A stretch of DNA of 64,000 nt from Streptomyces sp. NBC_01754 (GCF_035918015.1 NZ_CP109132.1:3906001-3970000), one strand, 5' to 3'. Counted from the stretch's first letter, positions 8,093 to 17,081 are shown. Notes: a model not told the origin generated them from the letters alone. Numbers and translations are program-made.

Positions 8093-9430
8093 TCAGCCGG
8101 CCGGATCGGGTCGCATGGTGCCGCCGAGGAACAGCGACTCCGAGCAGCGGGAGGGGGCCGGGGCGCCCACGGGCTTGCCCACCTTGCGGCAGTCGATGGT
8201 CATCGTGACCTTGCCGCCCGCCGGTACCAGGATCGGCGTCACGAAGTGGTAGTCGGAGTCACGGAAGTTCTCCAGGCCGAGACTGAGGACCCGGGTGCCG
8301 TCGCCGGCGGAGACGACGACCGTTCCGGCGTCCCCTTGCGGGTTCTGTACGACGATGTCGGTCAGCTGGAAGGTGTGGCCGCTCGGTACCTCGAGGGCGG
8401 TCCCGGTGTTCGTGCCGCCGCCCACCGCGTCCCTGACCCGGACCTGTGCGCTCGTCGGAGCGGCGGCCGCCGGGTCGGCCTCGGCCGGGGACGAGGGGGT
8501 GGCGGACGGCGCGCCCGCTCCGGCTCCCGTCCCCGCTCCGGCCGTGCCACCTCCGTCGGCTCCGTCCGTACCGGTGCCCGCCGGGTCACCGGTGCCGGGT
8601 GCCGCGCTCGGGTCGGCCGCGGCGGCGGAACGTACGGCCTCGGGGGTGATCGCCTCCCGGGCGGCGGACTTCACGGCCGGGCGCAGGAGCGCGTACCAGA
8701 GTCCCACCAGGGCGATCAGCAGTACGGCCGCGATGATCAGTGCTCGGGGCAGCCAGCGCGGCAGAAGTGGGTCCTGCTGGTAGGACCCGTCCACGAGGAC
8801 CGGCTCCACCGGTTCCTGGCCCTCGGCCACCTGCGGAGCGGCGGCCACCTGGAAGGGGTGGGTCACCGGGGTGCCGCGCCACATCCGTCTGGCCGGGCGG
8901 GCCCGCAGCTTCGCGAACTCGGCTTGGCCCGGGGCGATGTGGAGCTCGGCCGTGGCCGACGTGACCCGTGCCAGTTCGGAGCCGGCCCGGGCTTCGAGCC
9001 GTACGGTGACCGGGGTGTTGCCCCGGTTGTCGACGGCGAGCTGATGGCGTCCGTTCCGTGAGCCGTGTGAGGCGCGCGGGACCAGTTCGGCCGTGGTGTC
9101 GGTGAACGGCGTCACCGTCACATGACCTTCGGGCACCTGGGCCGAACCCTGCTCGCCGGTGGGCACCACCCGGACCCCGAACGGGGTCTCACCCGCGGGC
9201 ACCGTCGAGTCGCGCGGCGGCCGCAGCACGAGCGATACGGTCCCGGAGTCACCGGGGTAGAGCGACAGCACCGCCGGTTCCACCGCTGACCAGGCGGCGC
9301 ACGCCCCGATCACCTCGAAACGGTATTCCTCGACGGTCCGGCCGGAGTTGCGCACCTGCAGGGGGACAGCCGTCTCCTCGCCCGGTGCGGCGCTGACGGA
9401 CGTCTCGTCGAGGCTTGCCGTAAGACTCAT
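8093..9430 (-). CDS. CIS-locus single-pass membrane protein
   Basis: A 445-aa protein with N-terminal beta-rich, Ig/NEW3-like repeats (SVSAAPGEETAVPLQVRNSG; a second copy near HQLAVDNRGNTPVTVRLEA), a transmembrane helix at about 230-249 (ALIIAAVLLIALVGLWYALL), a Gly/Ala/Thr/Pro-rich linker and a C-terminal beta domain with two Cys (CRKVGKPVGAPAPSRCSES). There is no signal peptide, so the N-terminal half is probably cytoplasmic. Proteins of this type are labelled hydrolytic protein in CIS loci, but I see no catalytic motif. ATG 9430 was chosen over the upstream 9508 start. It is divergent from the LuxR-type regulator and may dock the CIS to the membrane. Confidence 0.75.
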   Translation of the reverse strand: MSLTASLDETSVSAAPGEETAVPLQVRNSGRTVEEYRFEVIGACAAWSAVEPAVLSLYPGDSGTVSLVLRPPRDSTVPAGETPFGVRVVPTGEQGSAQVPEGHVTVTPFTDTTAELVPRASHGSRNGRHQLAVDNRGNTPVTVRLEARAGSELARVTSATAELHIAPGQAEFAKLRARPARRMWRGTPVTHPFQVAAAPQVAEGQEPVEPVLVDGSYQQDPLLPRWLPRALIIAAVLLIALVGLWYALLRPAVKSAAREAITPEAVRSAAAADPSAAPGTGDPAGTGTDGADGGGTAGAGTGAGAGAPSATPSSPAEADPAAAAPTSAQVRVRDAVGGGTNTGTALEVPSGHTFQLTDIVVQNPQGDAGTVVVSAGDGTRVLSLGLENFRDSDYHFVTPILVPAGGKVTMTIDCRKVGKPVGAPAPSRCSESLFLGGTMRPDPAG

Positions 9431-9555
9431 AGGGCGCACCGTAGAGTCACGGCTGAACGTCGGGCACCGGCCCCGGAGGAATACTTTCGGGCATATCTGG
9501 TGCCCCACAACAGCCTTTTAGTTTCCCCACCGGTAAACACGGGCATCTTCTGCAC

Positions 9556-9574
9556 GCCTCACCACCAGTGAGGC
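9556..9574. promoter_or_regulatory. Inverted repeat in the divergent promoter region of the CIS regulator
   Basis: GCCTCAC and GTGAGGC face each other across five bases. They lie in the 213-bp divergent gap between the membrane-protein gene and the LuxR-type regulator, about 70 bp before the latter's start. This is a candidate operator; the binding protein is unknown. Confidence 0.4.
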
Positions 9575-9643
9575 AGACGAACGCGGCTGTGGGGTCGAGT
9601 GTTCCGTGAGGTCTTCCAGCCGTTGCCCAGGGGGAGCAATCGC

Positions 9644-10270
9644 ATGGAGCGCACCACTGTCGCTTTACGGACACAGGACCCGATCTCCCAGGCCGGTGTG
9701 GCCAGCCAGCTGAGGGCGAGGCCGGAGATCGATCTCAGGGAATGGGGGGACAGCGATTCCCCGCCCCAAGTCGTCGTCATGGTCGTGGACACGGTCGACG
9801 AGGAGGTGTTGCGCGCGCTGCGCAACATCCAGCGCACCAGCCGTTCCCGTACCGTCCTGGTCACCACCGACATCGACGAGCAGAAGCTGGTGAACGCGGC
9901 GGAGTGCGGGGTCGTCGGGCTGATCCGGCGGTCCGAATCGACGCCGGACCATCTGGTCCAGGTCATCGGGACGGTGGCGCGGGGAGAGGGTCACCTCCCC
10001 TCCGACCTGCTCGGACGCCTGCTCGAAGAGGTGGGCCGCCTCCAGGGACAGGTGCTGGGACCTCGGGGGCTGCACTTCACGGGCCTCGCGGCGCGGGAGG
10101 TGGACGTGCTGCGCCTGGTCGCCGAGGGGTACGACACCGCGGACATCGCCGTGAAACTCGCCTATTCCGAACGCACCATCAAGAACGCCCTGCATTCGGT
10201 GATGACACGGCTGCAATTACGGAACCGCTCTCACGCGGTGGCGTACGCGATGCGGCAGGGCCTGATCTGA
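9644..10270 (+). CDS. LuxR/NarL-type regulator with atypical receiver
   Basis: A 208-aa protein in NarL layout. The N-terminal receiver-like part (residues 4-115, TVALRTQDPISQAGVASQL ... VVGLIRRSESTPDHLVQVIG) is followed by a C-terminal LuxR HTH (FTGLAAREVDVLRLVAEGYDTADIAVKLAYSERTIKNALHSV). The receiver lacks the canonical acidic pocket, and the conserved Lys is replaced (GLIRRS instead of GYLLKD). It therefore probably works without phosphorylation, or by another cue. ATG 9644 has GGGGGAG eight bases upstream; the longer ORF from 9599 lacks this. No kinase is adjacent. It is the likely pathway regulator of the CIS locus and is followed at once by a phased repeat array. Confidence 0.88.
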   Translation: MERTTVALRTQDPISQAGVASQLRARPEIDLREWGDSDSPPQVVVMVVDTVDEEVLRALRNIQRTSRSRTVLVTTDIDEQKLVNAAECGVVGLIRRSESTPDHLVQVIGTVARGEGHLPSDLLGRLLEEVGRLQGQVLGPRGLHFTGLAAREVDVLRLVAEGYDTADIAVKLAYSERTIKNALHSVMTRLQLRNRSHAVAYAMRQGLI

Positions 10271-10485
10271 TCCTCTCCGGAGCAAGTCGGTCTCCGGACG
10301 TGCGCATGGGATCTTCCGTATGTGTGTCGATCTCCGGTGTGCGTGATTGATCTCTGACGTACGTGTGCTGATCTCTGCGGGCGTGAACTGATCTTCGGTG
10401 TCCATGAGGTGATCTCCGGCGCGTGAAGTGATCTCAGGTGTGGGTGTGCGTTGCTCTCCGGCCGGGCGGAGCTGATCTCGGAATA
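10269..10485 (+). repeat. Eleven degenerate TGATCTCCGG repeats with about 20.5-bp spacing
   Basis: Copies of a core resembling TGATCTCCGG-TGTGCGTGA begin near 10269, 10289, 10310, 10329, 10349, 10370, 10390, 10411, 10430, 10453 and 10474. Spacings are 19-23 bp, close to two helical turns. The array starts at the regulator's stop codon and ends about 170 bp before the vWA gene. Units are too diverged and the spacers too short for CRISPR. A phased operator array or an old tandem expansion are both possible. Confidence 0.8.
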
Positions 10486-10653
10486 GTGATCCATAAGTGT
10501 CCCCGGCCGCTCTCCGCGGCGGACGGGTTTGCCCGAAAGTGCATCCGTGGATTCCCCGGGGAGTGACTCACTTTCCGCTGCGCACGCCTCCTGGGTGCGG
10601 GACGGTGCGGAGGGTGTTCTCGTTGCGATGTCCGGGTGCGGGGGAGACGTTCT

Positions 10654-12744
10654 GTGCGCAGGCTCCAGTCGGCGAAACGGTCACATGGGCGGACCGGCGT
10701 GGGTCGTTCGGTGATGCTCGTCCTTCTGCTGCTGGGTGCCGGGATCGCGCCCGCCTCGGGCGCGGCGAGCGCGGGGAGCCCCGTCGCCGCGATGTCTCCG
10801 CAGCCCTGGGTCACGCCGGCGGTGCTGGAGGAGACGCTCGACCCCGGGGGTTCGACGGGGGTGGACAAGGCGGTGCTCACACCGGCCATTCCGCCGGAGC
10901 CGGACGTCGTGCTGCTGGTGGACGGTACGGGGAGCATGAGCGACCCGATCGAGAGCGTGCAGCTCAACCTTCCCGGGATCACCCGCAAGGTCCTGGACGA
11001 GCAGCCGGAGTCGCGTTTCGCCGTCGCCACGTTCGGAGACCAGGAAGTCGATCCCGACGCCGGCTTCCAGGTGCTCCAGGAACTGACGGACGACATCGAC
11101 AAGGTGCAGGCCGGCGTCGACCGGCTGAGCACCGATCTCGGGGAGTACAGCCAGGGCCCGTCAGAGGACTGGATCAACGGGCTGTGGGAGATAGCCGACG
11201 GGGCGGGTGGCAAGACGGTCTTCCGCGAGGGATCGAGCCCGGTCGTCGTGCTGATCGGTGACGCCTCCAGCCATGAACCGAGCAATGGGCACACCATCGA
11301 CGAGACGATTTTCGCCCTTCAGGACAAGGGCGTCCGGGTCGTCGGCGTCGATGTGGACAGCCCTCTCGGCGACGGCCTCAACGGTGACGGGAATGCCCGC
11401 AACCCGGACTACCCGGACCAAGTCGAGGACCCTCCGATCACGCCCGGACAGGCCACCCGCATCATCGAGGCGACCGACGGGCGTCTGCTGGAGGGCATCC
11501 AGGGTGACGAGGTGGCCGCGGCCGTCATGGAGGGGTTCGAGGACCTCCCCACCTCCGTCGGCCACCGGCTCGACGACTGCGACCCCCACCTGAGCGTCAC
11601 CCTCGATCCGCCGGTGCGTCGGCTGACCAGCGGCGAGACCGCGCATTTCGCCGAGACGGTCGATGTGTCCGCCGACGCCCCGCAGGGCACCACGCTCACC
11701 TGTACCGTCCAGTTCCTGCTCGGTACCCAGGTGCCGGGGGCGGAGTCCGTGGGCCCGGCCGCGGCGGCCGACCCCGACTTCCAGCAGACGATCAGCATCT
11801 CCGTGAACGACGTCAACGCGCCGGTGGTCACCGTCGACGACCGTATCGCCAGGGCGGAGGACGAGGACGGCGCCCGGATCACCTACACCGCGACCGCGAC
11901 GGACACCCAGGACGGGACGCTGCCGGTCACCTGTACGCCGGCTTCGGGTTCGCTCTTCCCCGTGGGCAGAACCACGGTCACCTGCTCGGCCACCGACGCG
12001 GCGGGGAACACCGGTACGGACACCGCGCTGTTCGAGGTGCTGCCCTTGCCGGAGCCACCCGATCCGCCGGCTCCGCCCCCGCCCCCCGCGCCCTCGGCCG
12101 ATGTGGCGGTGCAGATCGACCTCAGCCCGGACCGCACGTACGTCGGCCGTCCGGCCCAGGCCCGGGTCGTGGTCACCAACGCCGGCCCCGACCGGGCGAC
12201 CGGAGTGGTCGTGGAGGCGAGCTGGCCGAAACCTGCGAAGACCTCGGACCGCACCCTCCGGGCCCTGACCCGGTGCACCCAGGCGAAGCCGTGCACGATC
12301 CCCGCGGGTGGCCGGCTGGAGGTGACGCAGACGGCGACGTACCGGGCGGCGATCACCGGGAACGTACGGGCCACCGTGCGGGGTACGCAGCCCGACAGCC
12401 GGGCGGCGAACAACCGTGACACCGACCGGCTGCGCGTGCTGAAGCCTTCCCTGACCGTCACCCCGCAGGTGGCCAAACCGGGACAGCCGGTGCTGGCCCG
12501 CGGCAAGGACTATCCGCCGGGCGAGACCGTACGTTTCACGTGGAACATCGGCATCACGGGCGACCGTTCGGGCGTCCGGGTGGGCCGTGACGGCACGTTC
12601 GAAGTGCAGGTACTGGTCCTCCGCAAGGACACCCTCGGTCCCCGGGTCCTCCGGGCAGAGGCCGACGATCTGCCGCGTCTGCGGAAACCGGTCCTGGTGG
12701 TACAACGCAACCTCCAGCCACCGGAGTTCAAGGGCCGCTCATGA
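10654..12744 (+). CDS. Secreted vWA-domain protein with HYR-like and DUF11-like domains
   Basis: A 696-aa protein. The basic N-terminus and hydrophobic core (VMLVLLLLGAGIAPASGAAS) form a signal peptide. The vWA domain spans about 78-300: VVLLVDGTGSMSD supplies a MIDAS-like DxTxS, followed by FAVATFGDQE and VVVLIGDASSHEP. Next come an Ig-like part with Cys, an HYR-like domain (TYTATATDTQDGTLPVTCTPASGSLFPVG), a Pro linker (PPAPPPPPAPS) and a DUF11-like domain (VVVTNAGPDRATGVVVEASW). GTG 10654 fits the GGGGGAG eight bases upstream better than GTG 10636. It lies between the regulator and cis16. Exported and probably metal-dependent adhesive; its role in the CIS locus is unknown. Confidence 0.85.
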   Translation: MRRLQSAKRSHGRTGVGRSVMLVLLLLGAGIAPASGAASAGSPVAAMSPQPWVTPAVLEETLDPGGSTGVDKAVLTPAIPPEPDVVLLVDGTGSMSDPIESVQLNLPGITRKVLDEQPESRFAVATFGDQEVDPDAGFQVLQELTDDIDKVQAGVDRLSTDLGEYSQGPSEDWINGLWEIADGAGGKTVFREGSSPVVVLIGDASSHEPSNGHTIDETIFALQDKGVRVVGVDVDSPLGDGLNGDGNARNPDYPDQVEDPPITPGQATRIIEATDGRLLEGIQGDEVAAAVMEGFEDLPTSVGHRLDDCDPHLSVTLDPPVRRLTSGETAHFAETVDVSADAPQGTTLTCTVQFLLGTQVPGAESVGPAAAADPDFQQTISISVNDVNAPVVTVDDRIARAEDEDGARITYTATATDTQDGTLPVTCTPASGSLFPVGRTTVTCSATDAAGNTGTDTALFEVLPLPEPPDPPAPPPPPAPSADVAVQIDLSPDRTYVGRPAQARVVVTNAGPDRATGVVVEASWPKPAKTSDRTLRALTRCTQAKPCTIPAGGRLEVTQTATYRAAITGNVRATVRGTQPDSRAANNRDTDRLRVLKPSLTVTPQVAKPGQPVLARGKDYPPGETVRFTWNIGITGDRSGVRVGRDGTFEVQVLVLRKDTLGPRVLRAEADDLPRLRKPVLVVQRNLQPPEFKGRS

Positions 12745-12807
12745 GCGGGGCGACGGCACCGCCCGCCGGAGGAACGCTCGCCCAGTTCGAAGGAGGGACG
12801 GCCGGCC

Positions 12808-13608
12808 GTGATTCATGAAGTGGACGACGTACTGAGGTCCTTGATCCGGGCGGAGGCGCTGGAGGGCAGCCAGATCGCGGTGGTCTTCGACGCACCGACG
12901 AGGGAGTGGGCGGCCAGGGTCAACGCCCCGATGGTCAACCTCTACCTCTACGACATCCGCGAGGACATGCGGCGACGCGAGCGGGGCCTGCACAACGAGT
13001 ACGACGAGCGGGGCGCGATCGTCGCGCGCCGCCGGCCGCCCCGCTACTTCAAGCTGTCGTACCTGATCACCGCCTGGACCAAGCGCCCGGAGGACGAACA
13101 CCGGCTGCTGTCGTCGCTGCTCGGCTGTCTGCTGGGGTACGAGGCGCTGCCTCAAGCACACCTGACCGGAGCTCTTGAGGAGATCGGGGCCTCCGTCCCC
13201 ATGTCGATCGCGCTGCCTCCTCCGGAGGACCGTTCGTTCGCCGATGTCTGGAGCGCGCTGGGCGGGGAGCTGAAGCCCTCGTTGGACCTGGTGGTCAGTG
13301 TGCCGGTGACCTCTTCGCCGAGGTACACGGCGGGTCCGCCGGTGGGTGACGAGGGGCTCCACGCCCGGTTCGGCGACGTACCGCCGCCTCCGGAACCGGT
13401 CCGGCAGGCGATGCCGGGGCGGGTCGGCCTGCCGGTGTACGGGGGACATCCGGGCCGACCGGCGCCGGCCGGGGCCGGTGCGCCGGACGAGCCCGGGGGC
13501 GCCGGGGCCGACGCCTCGGGTGAGCGGGCGCGGCGGCACGGTCTGTCGCTGCGGATCACGGAGAACCGGGGCGCCCCGGAGGGACGTTCGGAGGACCGCA
13601 CCCCATGA
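12808..13608 (+). CDS. cis16: CIS tail terminator/cap (DUF4255, Pvc16-like)
   Basis: A 266-aa protein whose first about 190 residues match DUF4255 (Pvc16 N-terminal): IHEVDDVLRSLIRAEAL, then NAPMVNLYLYDIREDMRRRE and PRYFKLSYLITAWTKRPEDEHRLLSSLLG. In phage-tail-like CISs this protein caps tube and sheath at the end away from the baseplate. The C-terminal 70 residues are Gly/Pro/Ala-rich and probably disordered. The start is GTG, with a GAAGGAGGGA site rather far upstream. It overlaps the AAA+ ATPase gene by four bases (ATGA), so the two are translationally coupled. Confidence 0.85.
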   Translation: MIHEVDDVLRSLIRAEALEGSQIAVVFDAPTREWAARVNAPMVNLYLYDIREDMRRRERGLHNEYDERGAIVARRRPPRYFKLSYLITAWTKRPEDEHRLLSSLLGCLLGYEALPQAHLTGALEEIGASVPMSIALPPPEDRSFADVWSALGGELKPSLDLVVSVPVTSSPRYTAGPPVGDEGLHARFGDVPPPPEPVRQAMPGRVGLPVYGGHPGRPAPAGAGAPDEPGGAGADASGERARRHGLSLRITENRGAPEGRSEDRTP

Positions 13609-15722
13609 CGACCCCGCCGACGGGCCACGAGCCGGGCTCCCCTCTCGACCCCGTTTCCGGACTGGCCACCGGGTACGCCCCGGGCTCCGACGTGAGCCTC
13701 CGCCATCTGCTGGCCCGCGCGGTGACCGTCGAACAGCGTGTCCGCCGCGCGGTGGAGGCCCGACGGGACGCCGACCCGGACCCGGACAACGAGTTCCGGG
13801 GGCTGTACCTCACGGAGGAGAGCGTCGCGAGGCTGCTGGACGAGGAAAGCGCACGCGGCTTTCCCGAGCCGGTGCCCGACACGCCTCCGGAGGGGGGCAG
13901 CGGCTCCCGCCTCGCCTTGCTGGAGGCGGAGTTCGGACTCACCGCGCTGGACATGGAGATCCTGCTCATCGCCCTCGTACCGGATCTGGACGACCGCTTC
14001 GAGGCGTTCTACGGCTACCTCAACGACGACGTGTCCCGGCGCCGCCCCTCCATCGGCCTCGCCCTGGGTCTGTGCGGGCTGTCCCCCGCCGATCCGGTGG
14101 CGCGCGGCCGGCTCTCCGCCCGCGCCCCGCTCAGGGAGACCGGGTTGCTCCTGGCCGAGGACCTGGACCGCCCGTTCCTGAGCCGCGCCCTCCGGGTCCC
14201 GGACCGGGTCACCGCGCATCTGCTGGGCGACGACACCCGGGACCCGCGCCTGTCCGGCCTGCTGGCCCCGTGGCAGGCGGTGCCGGGGGTGGGCGACCCG
14301 GCCCCACTGGCCTGGGTCCTGGGCGGGGGCGTCGGGCTGGCATACCTCAGTGAGGACCAGGGCGGGGCGGGCACGGCGCTCGCCGCGTCGGCCCTCACCC
14401 GGGCCGGGCTGGGCGTGCTGGGCCTGGACCTGGCCCGCCTGACGGAGGACCCCGCGCCCATGGACGCGGTGCGCGCCCTGGTCCGGGAGGCGCGGCTGAC
14501 GGGCTCGGGCCTGGTGTGCGCGCCGCTGGAAGCGGTGGCCCGGGAACACCCGCGCCTGCTCAGGCTGATCACTGCGACGCCGGTACCGGTGGTCATGGTG
14601 GGCAGGGTGCCGTGGGACGCCTCCTGGTCGGCCGTACCGCCGCTGCTCCTGCACGCCCCGAGGGTCGAACCGGCCGCGCGCGGGGCGCTGTGGGCGGACG
14701 CCTACCGGCGCGCCGCACAGGGCCCCCCTCCGCCCGGGGTCGACCCGGACCACCTGCTCGCCCCGTTCCTCCTCACCCCGGAACAGGTCACCGGGGCGGC
14801 ACAGAGCGCCGCGCAGACCGCCCGCCTGGACGGCGGCGCCCTCACCGCGGACCACGTACGCCGGGGCGCCCGCGCCCAGAACGCGGCCGGCCTGGACCGT
14901 CTGGCCCGCCGCATCGAACCCACGGTGACCTGGGACGACCTGGTCCTCCCACCCGACGCCCACGCCCAACTCCGCGAACTCACCGCCCGCGCCCGGCACC
15001 GTGACCGGGTGCTGGGCGAGTGGGGCATGCGGCCGGGCGGCGGCCGGGGGCGCGGCGTCTCGGCGCTCTTCGCTGGGGACTCCGGTACGGGCAAGACCAT
15101 GTCGGCGGAGGTGATCGCGGCTGACCTGGGTCTGGACCTCTACACGGTCGACCTGGCGACGGTCATCGACAAGTACGTGGGCGAGACGGAGAAGAACCTG
15201 GAGCGCATCTTCACCGAGGCGGCCGGGGTGAACGGCGTCCTCCTCTTCGACGAGGCCGACGCCATCTTCGGCAAGCGCTCGGACGTGAAGGACGCCCACG
15301 ACCGGTACGCCAACGTCGAGAGCGCCTACCTGCTCCAGCGCATGGAGTCCTTCGACGGCCTGGCCATCCTCGCCACCAACCTCAGGGCCAACCTCGACGA
15401 CGCCTTCACCCGCCGCCTGGACCTGGTCATCGACTTCCCGGTCCCGGACGTGGAACAGCGGCTGGTGCTGTGGGAGCGCTGCCTGGGGCCGCAGCTGCCG
15501 AGGGGCGCGGACCTGGACCTGGGGTTCTGCGCGGAGAACTTCGAACTGGCGGGCGGCAACATCCGCTCGATCGCGGTCACGGCGGCGTACCTGGCGGCGG
15601 ACACGGGGGACGCGGTGACGATGGCCTCGTTGATCCACGCGATCCAGCGGGAGTACCAGAAGCTGGGGCGGCTGATGCTGGCTTCGGAGTTCGGGCCGTA
15701 TCTGGAGCTGGTGCAGGGGTGA
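13605..15722 (+). CDS. cis15: CIS AAA+ ATPase (Pvc15-like)
   Basis: A 705-aa protein. The N-terminal half is helical and divergent (LRHLLARAVTVEQRVRRAVEAR). The C-terminal half is an AAA+ module with Walker A GDSGTGKT near residue 491, Walker B GVLLFDEADAIFG near 545, an Arg-finger region (DAFTRRLDLVIDFPVPD) and sensor motifs. Homologues in AFP/PVC systems are needed for particle assembly or cargo loading. It overlaps cis16 by four bases and runs convergent to the HTH gene with only 18 bp between stops, marking the end of the left CIS arm. Confidence 0.93.
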   Translation: MTTPPTGHEPGSPLDPVSGLATGYAPGSDVSLRHLLARAVTVEQRVRRAVEARRDADPDPDNEFRGLYLTEESVARLLDEESARGFPEPVPDTPPEGGSGSRLALLEAEFGLTALDMEILLIALVPDLDDRFEAFYGYLNDDVSRRRPSIGLALGLCGLSPADPVARGRLSARAPLRETGLLLAEDLDRPFLSRALRVPDRVTAHLLGDDTRDPRLSGLLAPWQAVPGVGDPAPLAWVLGGGVGLAYLSEDQGGAGTALAASALTRAGLGVLGLDLARLTEDPAPMDAVRALVREARLTGSGLVCAPLEAVAREHPRLLRLITATPVPVVMVGRVPWDASWSAVPPLLLHAPRVEPAARGALWADAYRRAAQGPPPPGVDPDHLLAPFLLTPEQVTGAAQSAAQTARLDGGALTADHVRRGARAQNAAGLDRLARRIEPTVTWDDLVLPPDAHAQLRELTARARHRDRVLGEWGMRPGGGRGRGVSALFAGDSGTGKTMSAEVIAADLGLDLYTVDLATVIDKYVGETEKNLERIFTEAAGVNGVLLFDEADAIFGKRSDVKDAHDRYANVESAYLLQRMESFDGLAILATNLRANLDDAFTRRLDLVIDFPVPDVEQRLVLWERCLGPQLPRGADLDLGFCAENFELAGGNIRSIAVTAAYLAADTGDAVTMASLIHAIQREYQKLGRLMLASEFGPYLELVQG

Positions 15723-15740
15723 GGTGCAGTCGTACCCGGT

Positions 15741-17081
15741 TCAGGGGCACGGCCGCTCACCCTGTCCGCCCTGCCTGACTGCCAGGTGCGGCCCGCCGAA
15801 CTCCTGGAGGAGGGCCTGGCCGACGAGGCGGTTCGTGTACAGGCGCCGGGTGTCGCGTTCGCCGAGGTGCGCGAGGGCGGTGAGGATCAGGCCGGGGTCC
15901 GTGGCCGCGGCCGAGCGGAGCTGGACGACCTCGGCGGGTGCCAGGGCGTCGATGCCGGCGCCGATGTCCGGGACGTCGGTGGTCCTGACCGTTGCTGCTT
16001 CCCGTGTGCGGATGACGGCTCGGGAGAACGCCTCTGGCGGGCCGGTCGGAGGATGCCCTGCCATGGACGCCTCCCGCTCGGCGCGGCGTGCCAGCTCGGC
16101 TGTGATGTACGCGGCGGGCCGGTCCGGCCGCCGGTCCAGCCACCAGGAGTGCAGCTCGGCCGCGATGTCGTGCGCGTCCAGGCCACGGTCGAGCAGCGGA
16201 CGCAGCGCGTACGCGAGGCGGCGCAGCCCTTCGTGCTGGGTCCAGGCGACGCGTGGGCGTACCTGCTGGGCGACCGCGATGTCGTGGGCGACCTGGAGCG
16301 GATTCCGTCGCGTCGGGCGGTTGCCACGGGTGCTGTTTGTTCGGGGAGTCGAGGCGGCTGTGGATCCCGCGCGTGGGCGCGGGGTGTAGTTGAACCACCC
16401 ACTCGTCTCAGCTGTACGGACGGGGTGGTGGGGCCCAGGGGAATGGGGTGCACGGTCATCCGAACCCCGCCGTTCCACAGGAGAGTTGTCCACAGGCGTC
16501 CTGTCCCCAGGGCGGTCGCTCGTACGCACGGCTTCTGCTGCGCGGACCTGGCCTTCGTCCGTCATCCCGACGACCCGCGCTCCGTACCCGACGCCGCTCA
16601 GGCGGTGGCCCATGGCATGGTCGTACGCGGCGGGGATCACCGCGGCGTAGATCGTCGCCGTCCCCGCGTACCGGCGCCCGGGTAACCGGAGGTTCCGCTT
16701 CGTACCGTGCCGCTTCCACACCAGCGCGCCCAGCTCGCGCAGGACCCGGACGTGCCGTTTCACCGTTGCCGTCGACATCCCGCACCGGGCGGCGGTGCCC
16801 TCTATGTCGTACAGCACGAATCCCAGCTCGTAGTCCATCCGCGCAGCGAGGTCCCGAGCGACGGCGAGCGTCGTCGCGCAGCCCCGTGGATGCAGGCCGG
16901 CCGTGACGAGCCACGCCACGGCGCGTAACCACGCCACGGCGCGTAACCACGCACGTGGCTGGGCACGCCGGGAGGCGGTCGCGTCGAGCTCCTGGAGGGC
17001 GCGGGGGACGGGGGTCCATGGCGGATGAGGGCATGCTGAAGAAGCGCAGCACGAAGCCGCGCCGGAGAGAGGGCGCATCAC
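15741..17081 (-). CDS. Helix-turn-helix protein of the Streptomyces accessory type
   Basis: A 446-aa protein. The recognisable part is ARMDYELGFVLYDIEGTAARCGMSTATVKRHVRVLRELGALVWKRHG (about residues 85-130), a winged-HTH domain like those of replication or transfer-region proteins. The rest is Arg/Thr/Pro-rich with conserved blocks: QVRPRVAWTQHEGLRRLAYALRPLLDRGLDAHDIAAELHSW, a feature I recall from a large Streptomyces family often near plasmid or island genes. The start is uncertain; the first Met at 17081 is used. An 18-bp tandem duplication gives WLRAVA twice near residue 50. It is the first gene of the accessory region inside the CIS locus. Confidence 0.7.
   Translation of the reverse strand: MMRPLSGAASCCASSACPHPPWTPVPRALQELDATASRRAQPRAWLRAVAWLRAVAWLVTAGLHPRGCATTLAVARDLAARMDYELGFVLYDIEGTAARCGMSTATVKRHVRVLRELGALVWKRHGTKRNLRLPGRRYAGTATIYAAVIPAAYDHAMGHRLSGVGYGARVVGMTDEGQVRAAEAVRTSDRPGDRTPVDNSPVERRGSDDRAPHSPGPHHPVRTAETSGWFNYTPRPRAGSTAASTPRTNSTRGNRPTRRNPLQVAHDIAVAQQVRPRVAWTQHEGLRRLAYALRPLLDRGLDAHDIAAELHSWWLDRRPDRPAAYITAELARRAEREASMAGHPPTGPPEAFSRAVIRTREAATVRTTDVPDIGAGIDALAPAEVVQLRSAAATDPGLILTALAHLGERDTRRLYTNRLVGQALLQEFGGPHLAVRQGGQGERPCP
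16916..16951 (-). repeat. 18-bp perfect tandem duplication inside the HTH gene
   Basis: The unit CCACGGCGCGTAACCACG occurs twice without interruption. It is in frame and duplicates six codons (WLRAVA) near the N-terminus of the leftward HTH protein. This looks like a recent slippage event. Confidence 0.9.

Noticed and set aside
10269..10485. CRISPR array
   Set aside because: Units are diverged, with period about 20 bp and no constant repeat with unique 30-40-bp spacers; no cas genes are present.
13152..15638. 828-residue minus-strand frame opposite cis15
   Set aside because: Mirror of the AAA+ ATPase codons; low-complexity and without motifs, while the plus strand has Walker A and B.
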